DNA of 62,886 nt from Eubacteriales bacterium (GTDB taxonomy: Bacteria > Bacillota > Clostridia > Lachnospirales > Lachnospiraceae), in NCBI GenBank assembly GCA_030536755.1, contig JAUNPJ010000011.1, forward strand, positions 1 through 62,886, read 5' to 3'. The position numbers were made by a program, and so were the translations under genes. This document shows, in pieces, positions 36,163 through 45,292 of the stretch (position 1 is the first letter of the stretch; each line of letters begins with the position of its first letter). A model generated the notes under the pieces. The model was given only the letters and a program-made list of their open reading frames with translations. It had not been told where the DNA came from and ran no database searches.

Positions 36163-36954
36163 TTACTTCCCTGCTTCACACCTTCTTTTCGCCAGGACGA
36201 TCAGTCGTCCATTGGTACTGGAATACTCGCAGGTAGATAAAGAAAGCAGCTCATCATCCTGTGTCACAGTAAGTCCTGTGTCATAGAGCTGATAAGCTGC
36301 CATCTTATTCTGTAAATATTTAATTTGTTCTTCTCTGGTATTTCCGTGAAGGTAATTGTAATAGCCTCCACTCCTTGCAATATTGGTCACATAGACCGCC
36401 ACCACATCGTAGCTGTATTTCTGATTACGAAGGTACAAGGTTATTTCCGGATGCTCCTTATAGAAGTCCTTATCCTTGTATCCATTCAGTTGCTTAAACA
36501 TAGATCCGTCCTTCATCTGATGTCCGTAAAGGATCAGATGCTCTCTGGCCAGATCAATGTCATTGCGGTAATCCATGAAGATTGCTCCACAGATTGCAGA
36601 CTCCTGATTGAAATTACGGTGAAGATAAATACTATTATCTACCGCCTGCACAACCGGATAATCTATATCTGTTCCATCGATACGGATCCAACCAACACAG
36701 TCACTGTTAATGGCCAGTAAGGAATCATAATCAAAATCACTGGCCTCCTTTTCTTTCTCTGTTTCATCATCGGGAATATCCCCATCCTGATTATCTGCAT
36801 CATCCGGAAAGCCAATATTTATGATGTCCGAATAGGCGTTTCTGTTTTCCGCAGACTGAGCAAAGTAATCATAAAGATATTTTCCGCATACACCGATCAT
36901 GCTGCAACAGATCATCAGCACGAGCAGTTTCCTTGTCTTCATCTTGTAAATCAC
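36163..36954 (-). CDS. Class B sortase
   Basis: A 263-residue membrane-anchored transpeptidase. N-terminal TM segment (KLLVLMICCSMIGVCGKYLY), catalytic His in LILYGHQMKDGSMF (about 140), catalytic Cys in SLSTCEYSSTNGRLIVLAKR (about 240) with the Arg. It should join a sorting-signal protein to the wall or to pilus subunits. Its probable substrate is the Cna-B protein at 42-44 kb, which ends in an NPKTG motif. That gene is frameshifted, so the sortase may now be orphaned. Confidence 0.9.
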   Translation of the reverse strand: MIYKMKTRKLLVLMICCSMIGVCGKYLYDYFAQSAENRNAYSDIINIGFPDDADNQDGDIPDDETEKEKEASDFDYDSLLAINSDCVGWIRIDGTDIDYPVVQAVDNSIYLHRNFNQESAICGAIFMDYRNDIDLAREHLILYGHQMKDGSMFKQLNGYKDKDFYKEHPEITLYLRNQKYSYDVVAVYVTNIARSGGYYNYLHGNTREEQIKYLQNKMAAYQLYDTGLTVTQDDELLSLSTCEYSSTNGRLIVLAKRRCEAGK

Positions 36955-36968
36955 CTAGCTTCAAAAAA

Positions 36969-36996
36969 GAACAGTGTCTCCGACGATCCACTGTTC
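36969..36996 (-). terminator. Terminator after the subtilisin gene
   Basis: Perfect GAACAGTG-N12-CACTGTTC stem; on the minus strand TTTTTT follows. It ends the AAA-subtilisin operon just before the sortase gene. Confidence 0.85.
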
Positions 36997-37009
36997 TTTA
37001 CATTTCATA

Positions 37010-39298
37010 TTATTGGCGTTGTCTAATCTGATGTCTTGTTTCAATATTATTGGTAATATAACTTCGCTCTTTCAATCCATTCACCATATCAGAGTACACA
37101 TCATGTTGCTCAGTGATGTCCCTAATAGTCAACACTAGTACAAACTCCTGTGGCGGAGCAATTAGTCCATTTCGAGGAGTCATATCAATTCTAATCTTCC
37201 ATCCATCTTTTACATCTATACCTCTCGAACTTATCTTACGATAATAAGATTTTACAGGACTCCATTTAAATCCATGCTCAACACGCGATTGTTCAAATTT
37301 TTCATCCCATGCCCTTTCAAGTGGAACTTGTCCATTGTAAGATAATACACCTGTATCTTTCACCTTATACGTTCCAAAACTAACATCAACGTTAGTTCTA
37401 CAATACTCTTTTCCATAATTCTGATCAAGTATTGGCGAATATACAAGAGTCATACATATCTCACCTTTACATTTTCCATTAGTAATCAAAGATTTGGGAT
37501 ATGGAAAATCGAACATTTCTAAGTGTGTACCTTGCTGAATAGCCTGTTTAAACACTAATGTCATTTCGTGATCAGAGCAATGTAAAATATCAGATATATT
37601 TATGGATGGATTTCCGAAGCCGTAATAATTAATATTTTCCTGTAAATCATCATTCAGTAAATCACGTGAATTCATCCTAGCAGAATGCACGAGTAATGCT
37701 TTTGCCAATAATAGGTCTTTATCAACCATTTCATCAAATACAGCAGCGCATTTTTGTGTGATTCGTGGTGTAGAATAACTCGTTCCATTTCCTTCAATCA
37801 TCTTACCTTCTGGGCTCAAAGCCCTCATTGCCAAATTCTTTTGATCATACGTTATGGACAAGTTTCCGCCATAGTCCACCAAATCTGGCTTAACAATATA
37901 ATTTGATCCAGGTCCGCGTCTACTAAATGGCGATGGTTCATTTTCTTTCACTATAGAGTCTGCAGAATCATATAATGCAACAGACCCAACCGTGATTGCT
38001 CTTACTGAATCTGCTGGGGAAATAATTCTATCACGTTCTTTCATGTCCTTCTGTGACGGCCATGTTCGTAAAGGTATTTCCTCCAAATTTCCAGCTGATA
38101 CAATAATCTGTACGTTGTATTTATCTTGAATATAATCGAGAAATATTCCTAAGTCTGACATACTTTTTCCGCAAAGCTTATTTGGAATCCCCAAAGACAT
38201 ATTCCATATTTTTACTTTATCAGAATGTTTTTCCATCACTTCCTCGATAATATCCATCAAATCATCTTCGGAAATAGTATCAGTTTTTCCTTTATTCTTG
38301 TCACCATTCGGAATAGCCACAACATCAAACAATTTAAATCGATAGTTATTTTTAGCTGATAGCTGATTAAGTTCATTTCCGAACTCTATTGTTGAAGCAA
38401 TAAACGTTCCATGTTCATGGTTTTGATAATCAGGTGCCACAAAAACTTCTCTGCCTACTATATATGGCTGAAGATAAGAACATTTATCACTAATACCACC
38501 ATCGATTATTCCAATAATCGTATCGCATTCCTGATATTCACTTGATAATAAAGTTTCCAATTCAGTGTTGGAAAATGTGTCTATTGGAAGTGAATACTTT
38601 TGAAAAAAATCTATATTCTTCACACCATTAATGTCTGCAATCTGCTCTACCTGTTCATATGAAGAAACCGCCACCTTAATATATTTTATATGTGATCCGT
38701 ATTGTATTATCTCTGCTTTTTCATATAAGCCTAATTCCTGAAGTTTTCTTAATACATAATCCCATACCTGCTGATTATCAAAATCGTCATCAAAATCAAA
38801 AATTTTCACTTTAATCTTGCCTTGGATTTCAGATAACAATCCTTGACTAACCACAACTTTTAAATCCTCAGATATTTTATCCTGCTGCCTTATAGGTTCG
38901 ATCGATGAGATTGCTGTCATATTAGCTTTAAATTTTTCAGTAGGCGGATTTTGAATCAAGCAAAGTGTATCGGCAATACCTTTTTTACTCACTTTAATGT
39001 AAATTTCATCAAGATCTTCACCTCCAATAATCGGACAACATCTACAAAGATCATTCGGCTTATGAGATTTTGCTATAGCATCCGGCTTTACCGTTATTTT
39101 ACCAACTGCTGGTACCGTTGTTTCTTTATCAAAAAAATCATCATAGTATTTTAAGACATCAGAAAACATAGTATGAATATTCTTCCGGACACTGTCGTTA
39201 CATTCGCCAAAATACTTTATAGAACCACCACCGATATTTCCCTGTGTATCAGAACTTTTCGGTAACACCATTTTAATTGGCAAATTTTTCTCAGCCAT
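37010..39298 (-). CDS. Subtilisin-like S8 serine protease partnered with an AAA ATPase
   Basis: A 762-residue protein without signal peptide. The S8 catalytic triad is visible: Asp in TIIGIIDGGIS (about 265), His in NHEHGTFIAS (about 295), oxyanion Asn in IVSAGNLEE, and Ser in GNGTSYSTPRI (about 515). The N-terminal 240 residues and the C-terminal 200 residues are extra domains without recognised motifs. It overlaps the AAA gene by one base (TAATG). Cytoplasmic subtilisin-ATPase pairs recur in accessory DNA and look like triggered protease systems, possibly anti-phage; that role is inferred. Confidence 0.85.
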   Translation of the reverse strand: MAEKNLPIKMVLPKSSDTQGNIGGGSIKYFGECNDSVRKNIHTMFSDVLKYYDDFFDKETTVPAVGKITVKPDAIAKSHKPNDLCRCCPIIGGEDLDEIYIKVSKKGIADTLCLIQNPPTEKFKANMTAISSIEPIRQQDKISEDLKVVVSQGLLSEIQGKIKVKIFDFDDDFDNQQVWDYVLRKLQELGLYEKAEIIQYGSHIKYIKVAVSSYEQVEQIADINGVKNIDFFQKYSLPIDTFSNTELETLLSSEYQECDTIIGIIDGGISDKCSYLQPYIVGREVFVAPDYQNHEHGTFIASTIEFGNELNQLSAKNNYRFKLFDVVAIPNGDKNKGKTDTISEDDLMDIIEEVMEKHSDKVKIWNMSLGIPNKLCGKSMSDLGIFLDYIQDKYNVQIIVSAGNLEEIPLRTWPSQKDMKERDRIISPADSVRAITVGSVALYDSADSIVKENEPSPFSRRGPGSNYIVKPDLVDYGGNLSITYDQKNLAMRALSPEGKMIEGNGTSYSTPRITQKCAAVFDEMVDKDLLLAKALLVHSARMNSRDLLNDDLQENINYYGFGNPSINISDILHCSDHEMTLVFKQAIQQGTHLEMFDFPYPKSLITNGKCKGEICMTLVYSPILDQNYGKEYCRTNVDVSFGTYKVKDTGVLSYNGQVPLERAWDEKFEQSRVEHGFKWSPVKSYYRKISSRGIDVKDGWKIRIDMTPRNGLIAPPQEFVLVLTIRDITEQHDVYSDMVNGLKERSYITNNIETRHQIRQRQ

Positions 39299-40434
39299 TA
39301 ACCATCACTCTCCTCTTTAAGTAACTTTTGAATAGTTGTTTTTGAACTACACAAGATATTAGCAATTATTTGAAGGCTAAAAATTCTTTCATCTATTGAT
39401 CTTAAAAATTTAGCCTTAATTTTAAGAACCTCTCTGTTTGAAAGATCATTTTGAGGAACAATTTTCTTGAATGTAAATAACTCTTCGTAAATTCCATGAA
39501 TTGTAATTTCATTATTTTCTATTACAGCAACTCTTATTGTTTTCTTAATTATTTCTTCTATATTAGCTCCGCTTAATCCCTGAAATACATATGACAGTTC
39601 ATTCAGTTCTTTTTCTGTAATATTTATTGAATTTCCTAAAAACAAAGGAATCATTTCTTTGATTGCCTTTCTATCAGGAAGTTCTATTTCTAAACGATAA
39701 TCAAATCGTCTCCAAACTGCAGAATCTAATAAATAATCATGATTTGTTGCAGCAATCAACAAACTATCTCGGTTAAGATTGTCAACATTTTGTAATAGAC
39801 TATTTACAACTCTTTTTAATTCGCCCAACTCATTGTTGTCATCTCTTGCCTTAGCTATTGCATCAAATTCATCCAAAAACAAAACACAGGGTGTTCTTTG
39901 TGCAAACTCAAACAATGAACGAATATTTTTTGCTGTAGTACCAAGATATGAAGAGATAAGACTATCTAGTCTTGCAACAACTAATGGAAGACCTAATTGT
40001 TGAGCAATTAAGTATGCACATTTTGTTTTTCCGCAACCCGGTGGTCCGTACAATAATAAAGTGTTTGAAATACCTATTCCTAGAGAGTTTAACAAATCTG
40101 CTTTTTGGTAACTCTTAACAAATGCGGATATTTTTTCGTTATTACTCTCTGACAATACAACTTTTGTTTCATTTTCTGTTGGCATAATAATATCAGCTAA
40201 TAGAGTTCTAGATTCGTTATCAACAGGTACAGAATACTCTGCTGATCCCATACCAACAGGTGACAAACTATTTTCATTATTTTGTAGTAATAATCTCTGA
40301 AATTTACCTACAGCTCTGGATTCTCCATCTTGATCTAACTTTTCTATTAACTGTTTTGTATAATTTATAACTTTGACATAGTCATGTTTTAATGCCCCTT
40401 CAACTATTTTTCCTATCTCAACTGAATACTTCAT
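39298..40434 (-). CDS. AAA ATPase of the subtilisin-ATPase module
   Basis: A 378-residue protein. Walker A YGPPGCGKTKCAYLI (about 130), Walker B VLFLDEFDAIA (about 185), sensor and arginine-finger region DSAVWRRFDYRLEIELPDRK (about 235). The arrangement is FtsH/Spastin-like classical AAA. The C-terminus (SLQIIANILCSSKTTIQKLL) resembles a helix-turn-helix, so the protein might bind its own operator repeats (inference). It may control or feed substrates to the protease. Confidence 0.85.
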   Translation of the reverse strand: MKYSVEIGKIVEGALKHDYVKVINYTKQLIEKLDQDGESRAVGKFQRLLLQNNENSLSPVGMGSAEYSVPVDNESRTLLADIIMPTENETKVVLSESNNEKISAFVKSYQKADLLNSLGIGISNTLLLYGPPGCGKTKCAYLIAQQLGLPLVVARLDSLISSYLGTTAKNIRSLFEFAQRTPCVLFLDEFDAIAKARDDNNELGELKRVVNSLLQNVDNLNRDSLLIAATNHDYLLDSAVWRRFDYRLEIELPDRKAIKEMIPLFLGNSINITEKELNELSYVFQGLSGANIEEIIKKTIRVAVIENNEITIHGIYEELFTFKKIVPQNDLSNREVLKIKAKFLRSIDERIFSLQIIANILCSSKTTIQKLLKEESDG

Positions 40435-40450
40435 GGCAACACCTCCAACT

Positions 40451-40554
40451 TTATTATACAGGAACGATGTCTTTTTGTAAAGAACGATTAATTACTTTTT
40501 GTTAACTATTTTATTATTTACAGGAACGATATATATAAATATGAGAACGTTTAC
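40451..40554 (-). promoter_or_regulatory. Promoter with four phased operator repeats
   Basis: Minus-strand promoter TTTACA (40476-40481) - 17 bases - TATAAT (40453-40458), 19 bases before the AAA start. Four copies of a GAACG-centred box lie at 40457-40470, 40477-40490, 40519-40532 and 40541-40554 (plus-strand consensus TACAGGAACGAT). Their centres are 20, 42 and 21 bases apart, so they face the same side of the helix. Two overlap the promoter, which suggests repression. Confidence 0.8.
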
Positions 40555-40575
40555 ATTTTTGTCAATCACAAAAAA

Positions 40576-40603
40576 GGAGATAGTCATCCTATAAACTATC
40601 TCC
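40576..40603 (-). terminator. Terminator of the DUF5688 gene
   Basis: A perfect 9-pair stem GGAGATAGT/ACTATCTCC with a 10-base loop; TTTTTT follows on the minus strand. It marks the upstream border of the AAA-subtilisin cassette. Confidence 0.9.
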
Positions 40604-40625
40604 ACTTACTTCTTAAATATATATT

Positions 40626-41708
40626 TTATAATTCCGCGCCTTTATCCTTCTTCACCGCCTTATCCACAGCTTTCTCTGCTTTCTTTGCAGCGCTCTGCTG
40701 TTTCTTTTCTCCCAGGCGTTCATGAATACTCTTCTTGGCAGCTTTTGTTTCTGCTTTTTCCTTCTCGAGACGGGATGCACGTTTCTCCGCATTTTCCATG
40801 ACCGCTTCCTTGCGGTCATAATGCTGGACGTGATCGGATAAGCGATCCTCTCTGGATACTTCTGTCCGGTTAATCTGCTGTACCATGGCAGAAAGTTCTT
40901 TCAACTCAATATCCACAGTTTCCGGCACTACAATCACCTCATGACAACTGGAAGGAAGGATATAGAAATCTCCTCCTACGATTTCTCCGATCTGCTGCAT
41001 AATATTTTCCTGAAGGATTAAGCCGGCACCATCGATCTTAACGCCATTGGTAAGACAATACATGCCCATACCGGCTCCCTGATCAGGATTACCATCTAAA
41101 AGGTTCTTCGGTTCTGCACCAAACATCATGCTCTCCATCATACTACCCATGTCACAGAACATTGGATCACGATTCATATCCGCTGCAAGTGCATCCTGAT
41201 GGAGCTGATCCACGCTGACTCCCCACGTTTCAAGAAGATCCTGAGTGACTGCCATACTGGCTGTTCCCTCTTCTGTTTCCTGAAGATTGACATGATAAGT
41301 GGCAGAGAAATCACTGTGCTCTGTGTGCACAAGATTGGCAAGTCTTTCCTGGTTCTCCTGTGTATCACAAAGACGGATCTGGAGACTTTCCTTTACAGCG
41401 TCATAATTCATAATCTTCTGTGCCACCTCCGGACCAATTCCCGGCGTGTCGTATTCAATACGCATATCTGCAATATCTCCTACAATCTCATCGATATTTT
41501 TCCCGTTCTGGTAATTGTTCCAGAAGTTTTCAATATAAATATTCGGTACCACATGCTCACCGGGTTTTGCAATGGAAATGCCGGTAAGATGTGTATCATT
41601 GTTTTTTATCACCTCGTTGAAAGTGATTTTCGCATCTGCATAACTCTCAGGCAGAAAATCCTTAATGGTCTCCTGCAGATACTGCTGAAATTCTTTTCTG
41701 TTCATCAT
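40626..41708 (-). CDS. DUF5688-family protein
   Basis: A 360-residue protein starting MMNRKEFQQYLQETIKDFLP, with NVAL-like GEHVVPNIYIENFWNNYQNG and the characteristic MYCLTNGVKIDGAGLILQEN. It is a common conserved protein of Clostridia elements; the function is unknown. The C-terminal 60 residues are Lys/Glu/Ala-rich, sharing the KKSIHERLGEKKQQ motif with the end of the ArdC-like protein, which suggests a common interaction tail. Confidence 0.8.
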   Translation of the reverse strand: MMNRKEFQQYLQETIKDFLPESYADAKITFNEVIKNNDTHLTGISIAKPGEHVVPNIYIENFWNNYQNGKNIDEIVGDIADMRIEYDTPGIGPEVAQKIMNYDAVKESLQIRLCDTQENQERLANLVHTEHSDFSATYHVNLQETEEGTASMAVTQDLLETWGVSVDQLHQDALAADMNRDPMFCDMGSMMESMMFGAEPKNLLDGNPDQGAGMGMYCLTNGVKIDGAGLILQENIMQQIGEIVGGDFYILPSSCHEVIVVPETVDIELKELSAMVQQINRTEVSREDRLSDHVQHYDRKEAVMENAEKRASRLEKEKAETKAAKKSIHERLGEKKQQSAAKKAEKAVDKAVKKDKGAEL

Positions 41709-41714
41709 ATGTTA

Positions 41715-41861
41715 CTACCCCCTTCTGATCATGTGACGGTTCGGAAGTTTTCTGGAAATTGCTCTTTCCGCCAGTTTCTGATAAGCCTTCATACGGCTTA
41801 CTACCTTCATTTCGTTCTCATGCATATTCTTTTTATTCTCGGTTTTTCCCATAGTTCTCAT
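41715..41861 (-). CDS. Small basic hypothetical protein
   Basis: A 48-residue basic protein starting MRTMGKTENKKNMHENEMKV. The ATG at 41861 has GAGGA eight bases upstream; a longer frame starting at 41900 lacks a site. It ends six bases before the DUF5688 start, so the two genes are co-transcribed. Function unknown. Confidence 0.55.
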   Translation of the reverse strand: MRTMGKTENKKNMHENEMKVVSRMKAYQKLAERAISRKLPNRHMIRRG

Positions 41862-41928
41862 AGATAAATCCTCCTCGATTGTTGTATTGATTACGTTCAA
41901 AATGTCCTTTCAGACTTTTGAGAAAATG

Positions 41929-41943
41929 TTCGACAGTGTCGAA
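41929..41943. promoter_or_regulatory. Perfect 15-base dyad, possible operator
   Basis: TTCGACA-G-TGTCGAA lies in the short gap between the Cna-B terminator and the small basic gene, where the promoter of the DUF5688 operon should be. It could be a repressor or ParB-type site; it differs from the Bacillus parS sequence. Confidence 0.45.
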
Positions 41944-41955
41944 TGAATTGAAAAA

Positions 41956-41986
41956 GGCACCCTCCGGAATAATTCCAGAGAGCACC
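41956..41986 (-). terminator. Terminator after the Cna-B gene
   Basis: The minus-strand RNA pairs GGTGCTCTCTGGAA with TTCCGGAGGGTGCC over 14 positions (with G-U pairs) around a 3-base loop, and TTTTT follows. Confidence 0.9.
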
Positions 41987-42012
41987 TTCATTGATTTAGG
42001 ATCAGATACTTC

Positions 42013-44230
42013 TTAGTCCTCTTTCTTATTCAGTTTTTTCTTCTTTCTGCTTCCAAAAAGAATACCGGCTACCATACTACCCGCAGCCAGCATAAGTGCG
42101 ATTGGAAGCCAGAGATTTGTATCATCTCCTGTTTTTGGATTGCTTCCCGGATTACCCGGAGTTCCAGGATTTTCAGGAATCTTTTCCTTGTTGGTCAGGT
42201 TCTTTGTCACCTCGATAATCGGTGTGTTCTGATCCACATATTCAAACACGATCTCGTGCTGTGTGGTATCGAGAGTATAACCGTCAAGGGCCTTTGTCTC
42301 TACCAGATAATACTTAATCGGATCACCGAATTCACCGTTTTTGTAAGTAGCGATCTCATAGAGACCGCTTTCTGCATGACCGGCTACATCTGTCACAAGC
42401 TTCTCAAGTACTTTTCCATCACTGTCGCGGAGTTCGAATTCTACACCTTTCAGTGGTTCTTCGTTATCTGCATCCGTTTTATTGATGATGACCTTACCCT
42501 TGGCCGTATCATCTTTCATGGCTACTGTCTGGATTTCGGCCGTATCGACCACTTCGAAAATCACATCGTTAGAGAGAACGAATCCCTTTGGAGCCTGCTC
42601 TTCACGAAGAGTGTATTTACCGATTGGCAGCTTCTCTACATAATGAGGCTCATTTGTGGAAGTCCAGCTCTCTACGACCTGATCATCTTCATCAAGGATC
42701 GTAAGTTTCGCACCAGGGATTTTCACGTCGCCGGTGATATCCGTCTTGCTGATTTTCACCTTTGTCACATCGTCAAGCATCTCGTGCTTCTGTACTTCTG
42801 CTGTATTCTCAATGACAAATTCAATACTTTCTGCAGTCACATAGCCATCGGCAGGCTTTGTCTCTGTAAGAGTATAGGTTTTACCAACCACAAGCTCTTT
42901 GATTACATGAGGTTCTTCTGTAGAAATCCACTCATCGATCACATTACCATCTTTGTCCGCGACTTTCAGATATGCGCCGGGAATCTCTTCGCCGGTAGTA
43001 AGATCTGCTTTTGTGATCTCTACTGTGGTAGGTTCATTTTCAAAAGTGAAGTTGTAAATCATCACAGGTTCATTTACATCACCATATTCAAAGGTAAATT
43101 CCTGCTTCTCTTCTGTAGTAACAAAACCATCCGGAGCATAGATCTCCTTCACATAGTATTTGCCATCGATTGGAAGATCTGCGATGAACTTGATCTGACC
43201 ATTGGCATCCGCTGCTTTCAGCTCAATGAGCTCATCTGCTTCGATCAAGCACCTTGCCGAATGCAGACACGATATCTGCTGCAGCATAAAGGCCAAAAGT
43301 AGCTCCTTCCAGGACACGTTCGGTATTCTTTTCCTTTTTCAGGACATTGACAAATACTCTCTGACGGTTGTTCTGCCAATCTTCGTCATAAGTTACCACA
43401 GGAGTCTCCTGATCACGGTAGCTTAAGTCTACATAGCGAGGCTCGCCGTCAAGGACATAGCCATGAGCGGTTGCCACTTCTTTCACATAGTATTTGCCTA
43501 CAGGGAGTTCCCCCATCTGGGCAATACCGGTTTCGTCAGTTGTGATGGTTCCGATCAGTTCATCGGCTTTGAAATAATCCCCGCTGACACCATCTGCTGC
43601 TTTGATATCCTCTGCAGCATAAATTTCAAATGTTACTTCGGTAAGAGAGCCGGTAATGTACTCAAAGATATGCTCCACTGTACCCTTGGTGTGCTCTACG
43701 AGAGATACATTATCCAGGAACTGACCCTTCTTGTTGATAATCAGAAGTGCGGTAGGAACTTCGTCCTTCATCTCTACCTTTTGAACCTCTGCAGTATCTT
43801 CTACGGAAAACTCTACATCAGTTGCCTTCAGATATCCGTAAGGAGCAAATTCCTCACGAAGAGTGTAAGTTTCACCTACCACAAGGCGTTTGATCACATG
43901 TGGCTGATCTTTTACAGAAGTCCAGCTATCGATGGTATTGCCATCCTTATCAAATACAGTAAGGGTTGCACCATCAAGCTCAACTCCTGTTGTGACATCA
44001 GACTTTGTGAATTCAAAGGTTGTAGGTTCATTCTTTTTAATCTGGTTTAATCGGATTACCGGAATATCCTGGCCCTGATAAGATGCGTCAAAGGAAAGTA
44101 CTTCATCAGAGGATACAAATCCTGCTGGTGCCTTAAGCTCCTTCACGTAATACTGACCAAGTGGAAGATCCACCGTAAATGCTGCCTTACCATTCTCATC
44201 AGAAGTCATTTTCTGGAGTAAGGTATAGAT
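42013..44230 (-). pseudogene. Cna-B/SpaA-type surface protein: 5' end deleted and frameshifted
   Basis: About seven Cna-B repeats (for example KVKISKTDITGDVKIPGAKL, with LREEQAP isopeptide glutamates) end in a sorting signal NPKTGD, a TM stretch LWLPIALMLAAGSMVAGILF and a RKKKK tail. One extra T near 43246 (CTTGATC instead of CTGATC) shifts the frame between repeat four and five; without it the protein reads GKVLIEADELIELKAADANG. The 5' end, including the signal peptide, is missing: the gene joins a truncated repA at about 44225. So this is a dead surface-adhesin gene of the element. Confidence 0.9.
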
Positions 44231-44376
44231 AAGGACATGCGGTCCAGAAGTACCGAATACAGCATCTTGGACTGCAGTGTTAATGAAGAAAATATTTCCT
44301 CTGTCAGCAGCATCCTTGGTATCCGTATGAAACTGAACTGGTCCGCCTGGGATCCATAGTAATAATCGAATTCCAT
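44206..44376 (-). pseudogene. repA: Truncated replication initiator RepA, N-terminal 50 residues
   Basis: From the ATG at 44376 the frame reads MEFDYYYGSQADQFSFIRIP and LLTEEIFSSLTLQSKMLYSVLLDRMSLS, the conserved N-terminus of RepA_N initiators of Clostridia elements. It then runs out of homology (IPYSRK, stop), where the sequence becomes the Cna-B gene. The normal protein is several hundred residues. It follows parB by one base, the usual order. Confidence 0.85.
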
Positions 44377-44377
44377 A

Positions 44378-45292
44378 TCACTCAGACTCCTTTCCCTGAC
44401 TCCATTGCTCCAGAAGTTCCACAATGACACTTCTCATATCTTCTTCCGTATAATCAGCCGGAAAATACTTTCTCAGTTTCTTCTCTGAAATCAGATTCTT
44501 CGTGCTTGGAGTTCTGCCCGGCTGACTATCGTTTAAAATTGCAATCAACTTGCCTTCTGTCATGATTCCTGTTTTGCATACTTCTCTCAGTAATGCAATC
44601 TGCTTCGGCTTCACCAATCCATTGTCCCTGATGTACTCAAACAGCCACTTCTGGATTTCCTGATCTAAATATGAAATCTCTACCCCTGATGTCACCGGAA
44701 TTCTCTTCAAATCCACATACTCAAGCAACTCGGGAATTAATTCTGTTAATCGTATATATCTTGAAACCTGGTTTTTACTAACACCAGCACTTTCAGCAAC
44801 TATATCTCTTGATTTCATTCCATCACACTTGTGCCCATTTTGGGCACAAGTTAAATCCGCTCGTTCTCCTTGATGTTTAATTGCTTCGAGCTTCATTTTA
44901 AACGCATATCCCTTCTCACTCGGCAGTAATTCCTCCCTCTGAATATTAGCGTCCACCATCGCGATTACTGCTTCATCATCTGTCATCTCTCTGATAATAG
45001 AAGGGATTGCAGTAAGTCCTGCCAGCTGTGCAGCATGCAGTCTTCTGTGACCGGAGATCATTTCATAGGTATCCATACCTGTTGGCCGGATCAGAACCGG
45101 TGATAATACACCGTTTACCTTTATACTTTCCACCAGTTCCTGCATCTTCTCATCGTCAACAACTTTGAAGGGATGACCCTTAAAACCAGAAATCTTATAG
45201 ATTTCAATATCCATAGCCGCTTCTTCATTTACTACACCGAGCAGTTCCTCCACACTCTTGAAATTCAATCTCTCGCTCATCTTACTTGCCAT
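44378..45292 (-). CDS. parB: ParB/Spo0J-type partition protein
   Basis: A 304-residue protein: the ParB N-terminal nuclease-like domain with ISGHRRLHAAQLAGL (about 76-90), then KSRDIVAESAGVSKNQVSRYI (HTH, about 155-175). It should bind a centromere-like site and partner ParA. It overlaps parA by 11 bases and precedes repA. Confidence 0.9.
   Translation of the reverse strand: MASKMSERLNFKSVEELLGVVNEEAAMDIEIYKISGFKGHPFKVVDDEKMQELVESIKVNGVLSPVLIRPTGMDTYEMISGHRRLHAAQLAGLTAIPSIIREMTDDEAVIAMVDANIQREELLPSEKGYAFKMKLEAIKHQGERADLTCAQNGHKCDGMKSRDIVAESAGVSKNQVSRYIRLTELIPELLEYVDLKRIPVTSGVEISYLDQEIQKWLFEYIRDNGLVKPKQIALLREVCKTGIMTEGKLIAILNDSQPGRTPSTKNLISEKKLRKYFPADYTEEDMRSVIVELLEQWSQGKESE

Noticed and set aside
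42256-43302. 348-residue plus-strand frame opposite the Cna-B gene
   Set aside because: It is a long antisense shadow of the repetitive Cna-B coding sequence, rich in Cys, Phe and Ile with no domain.
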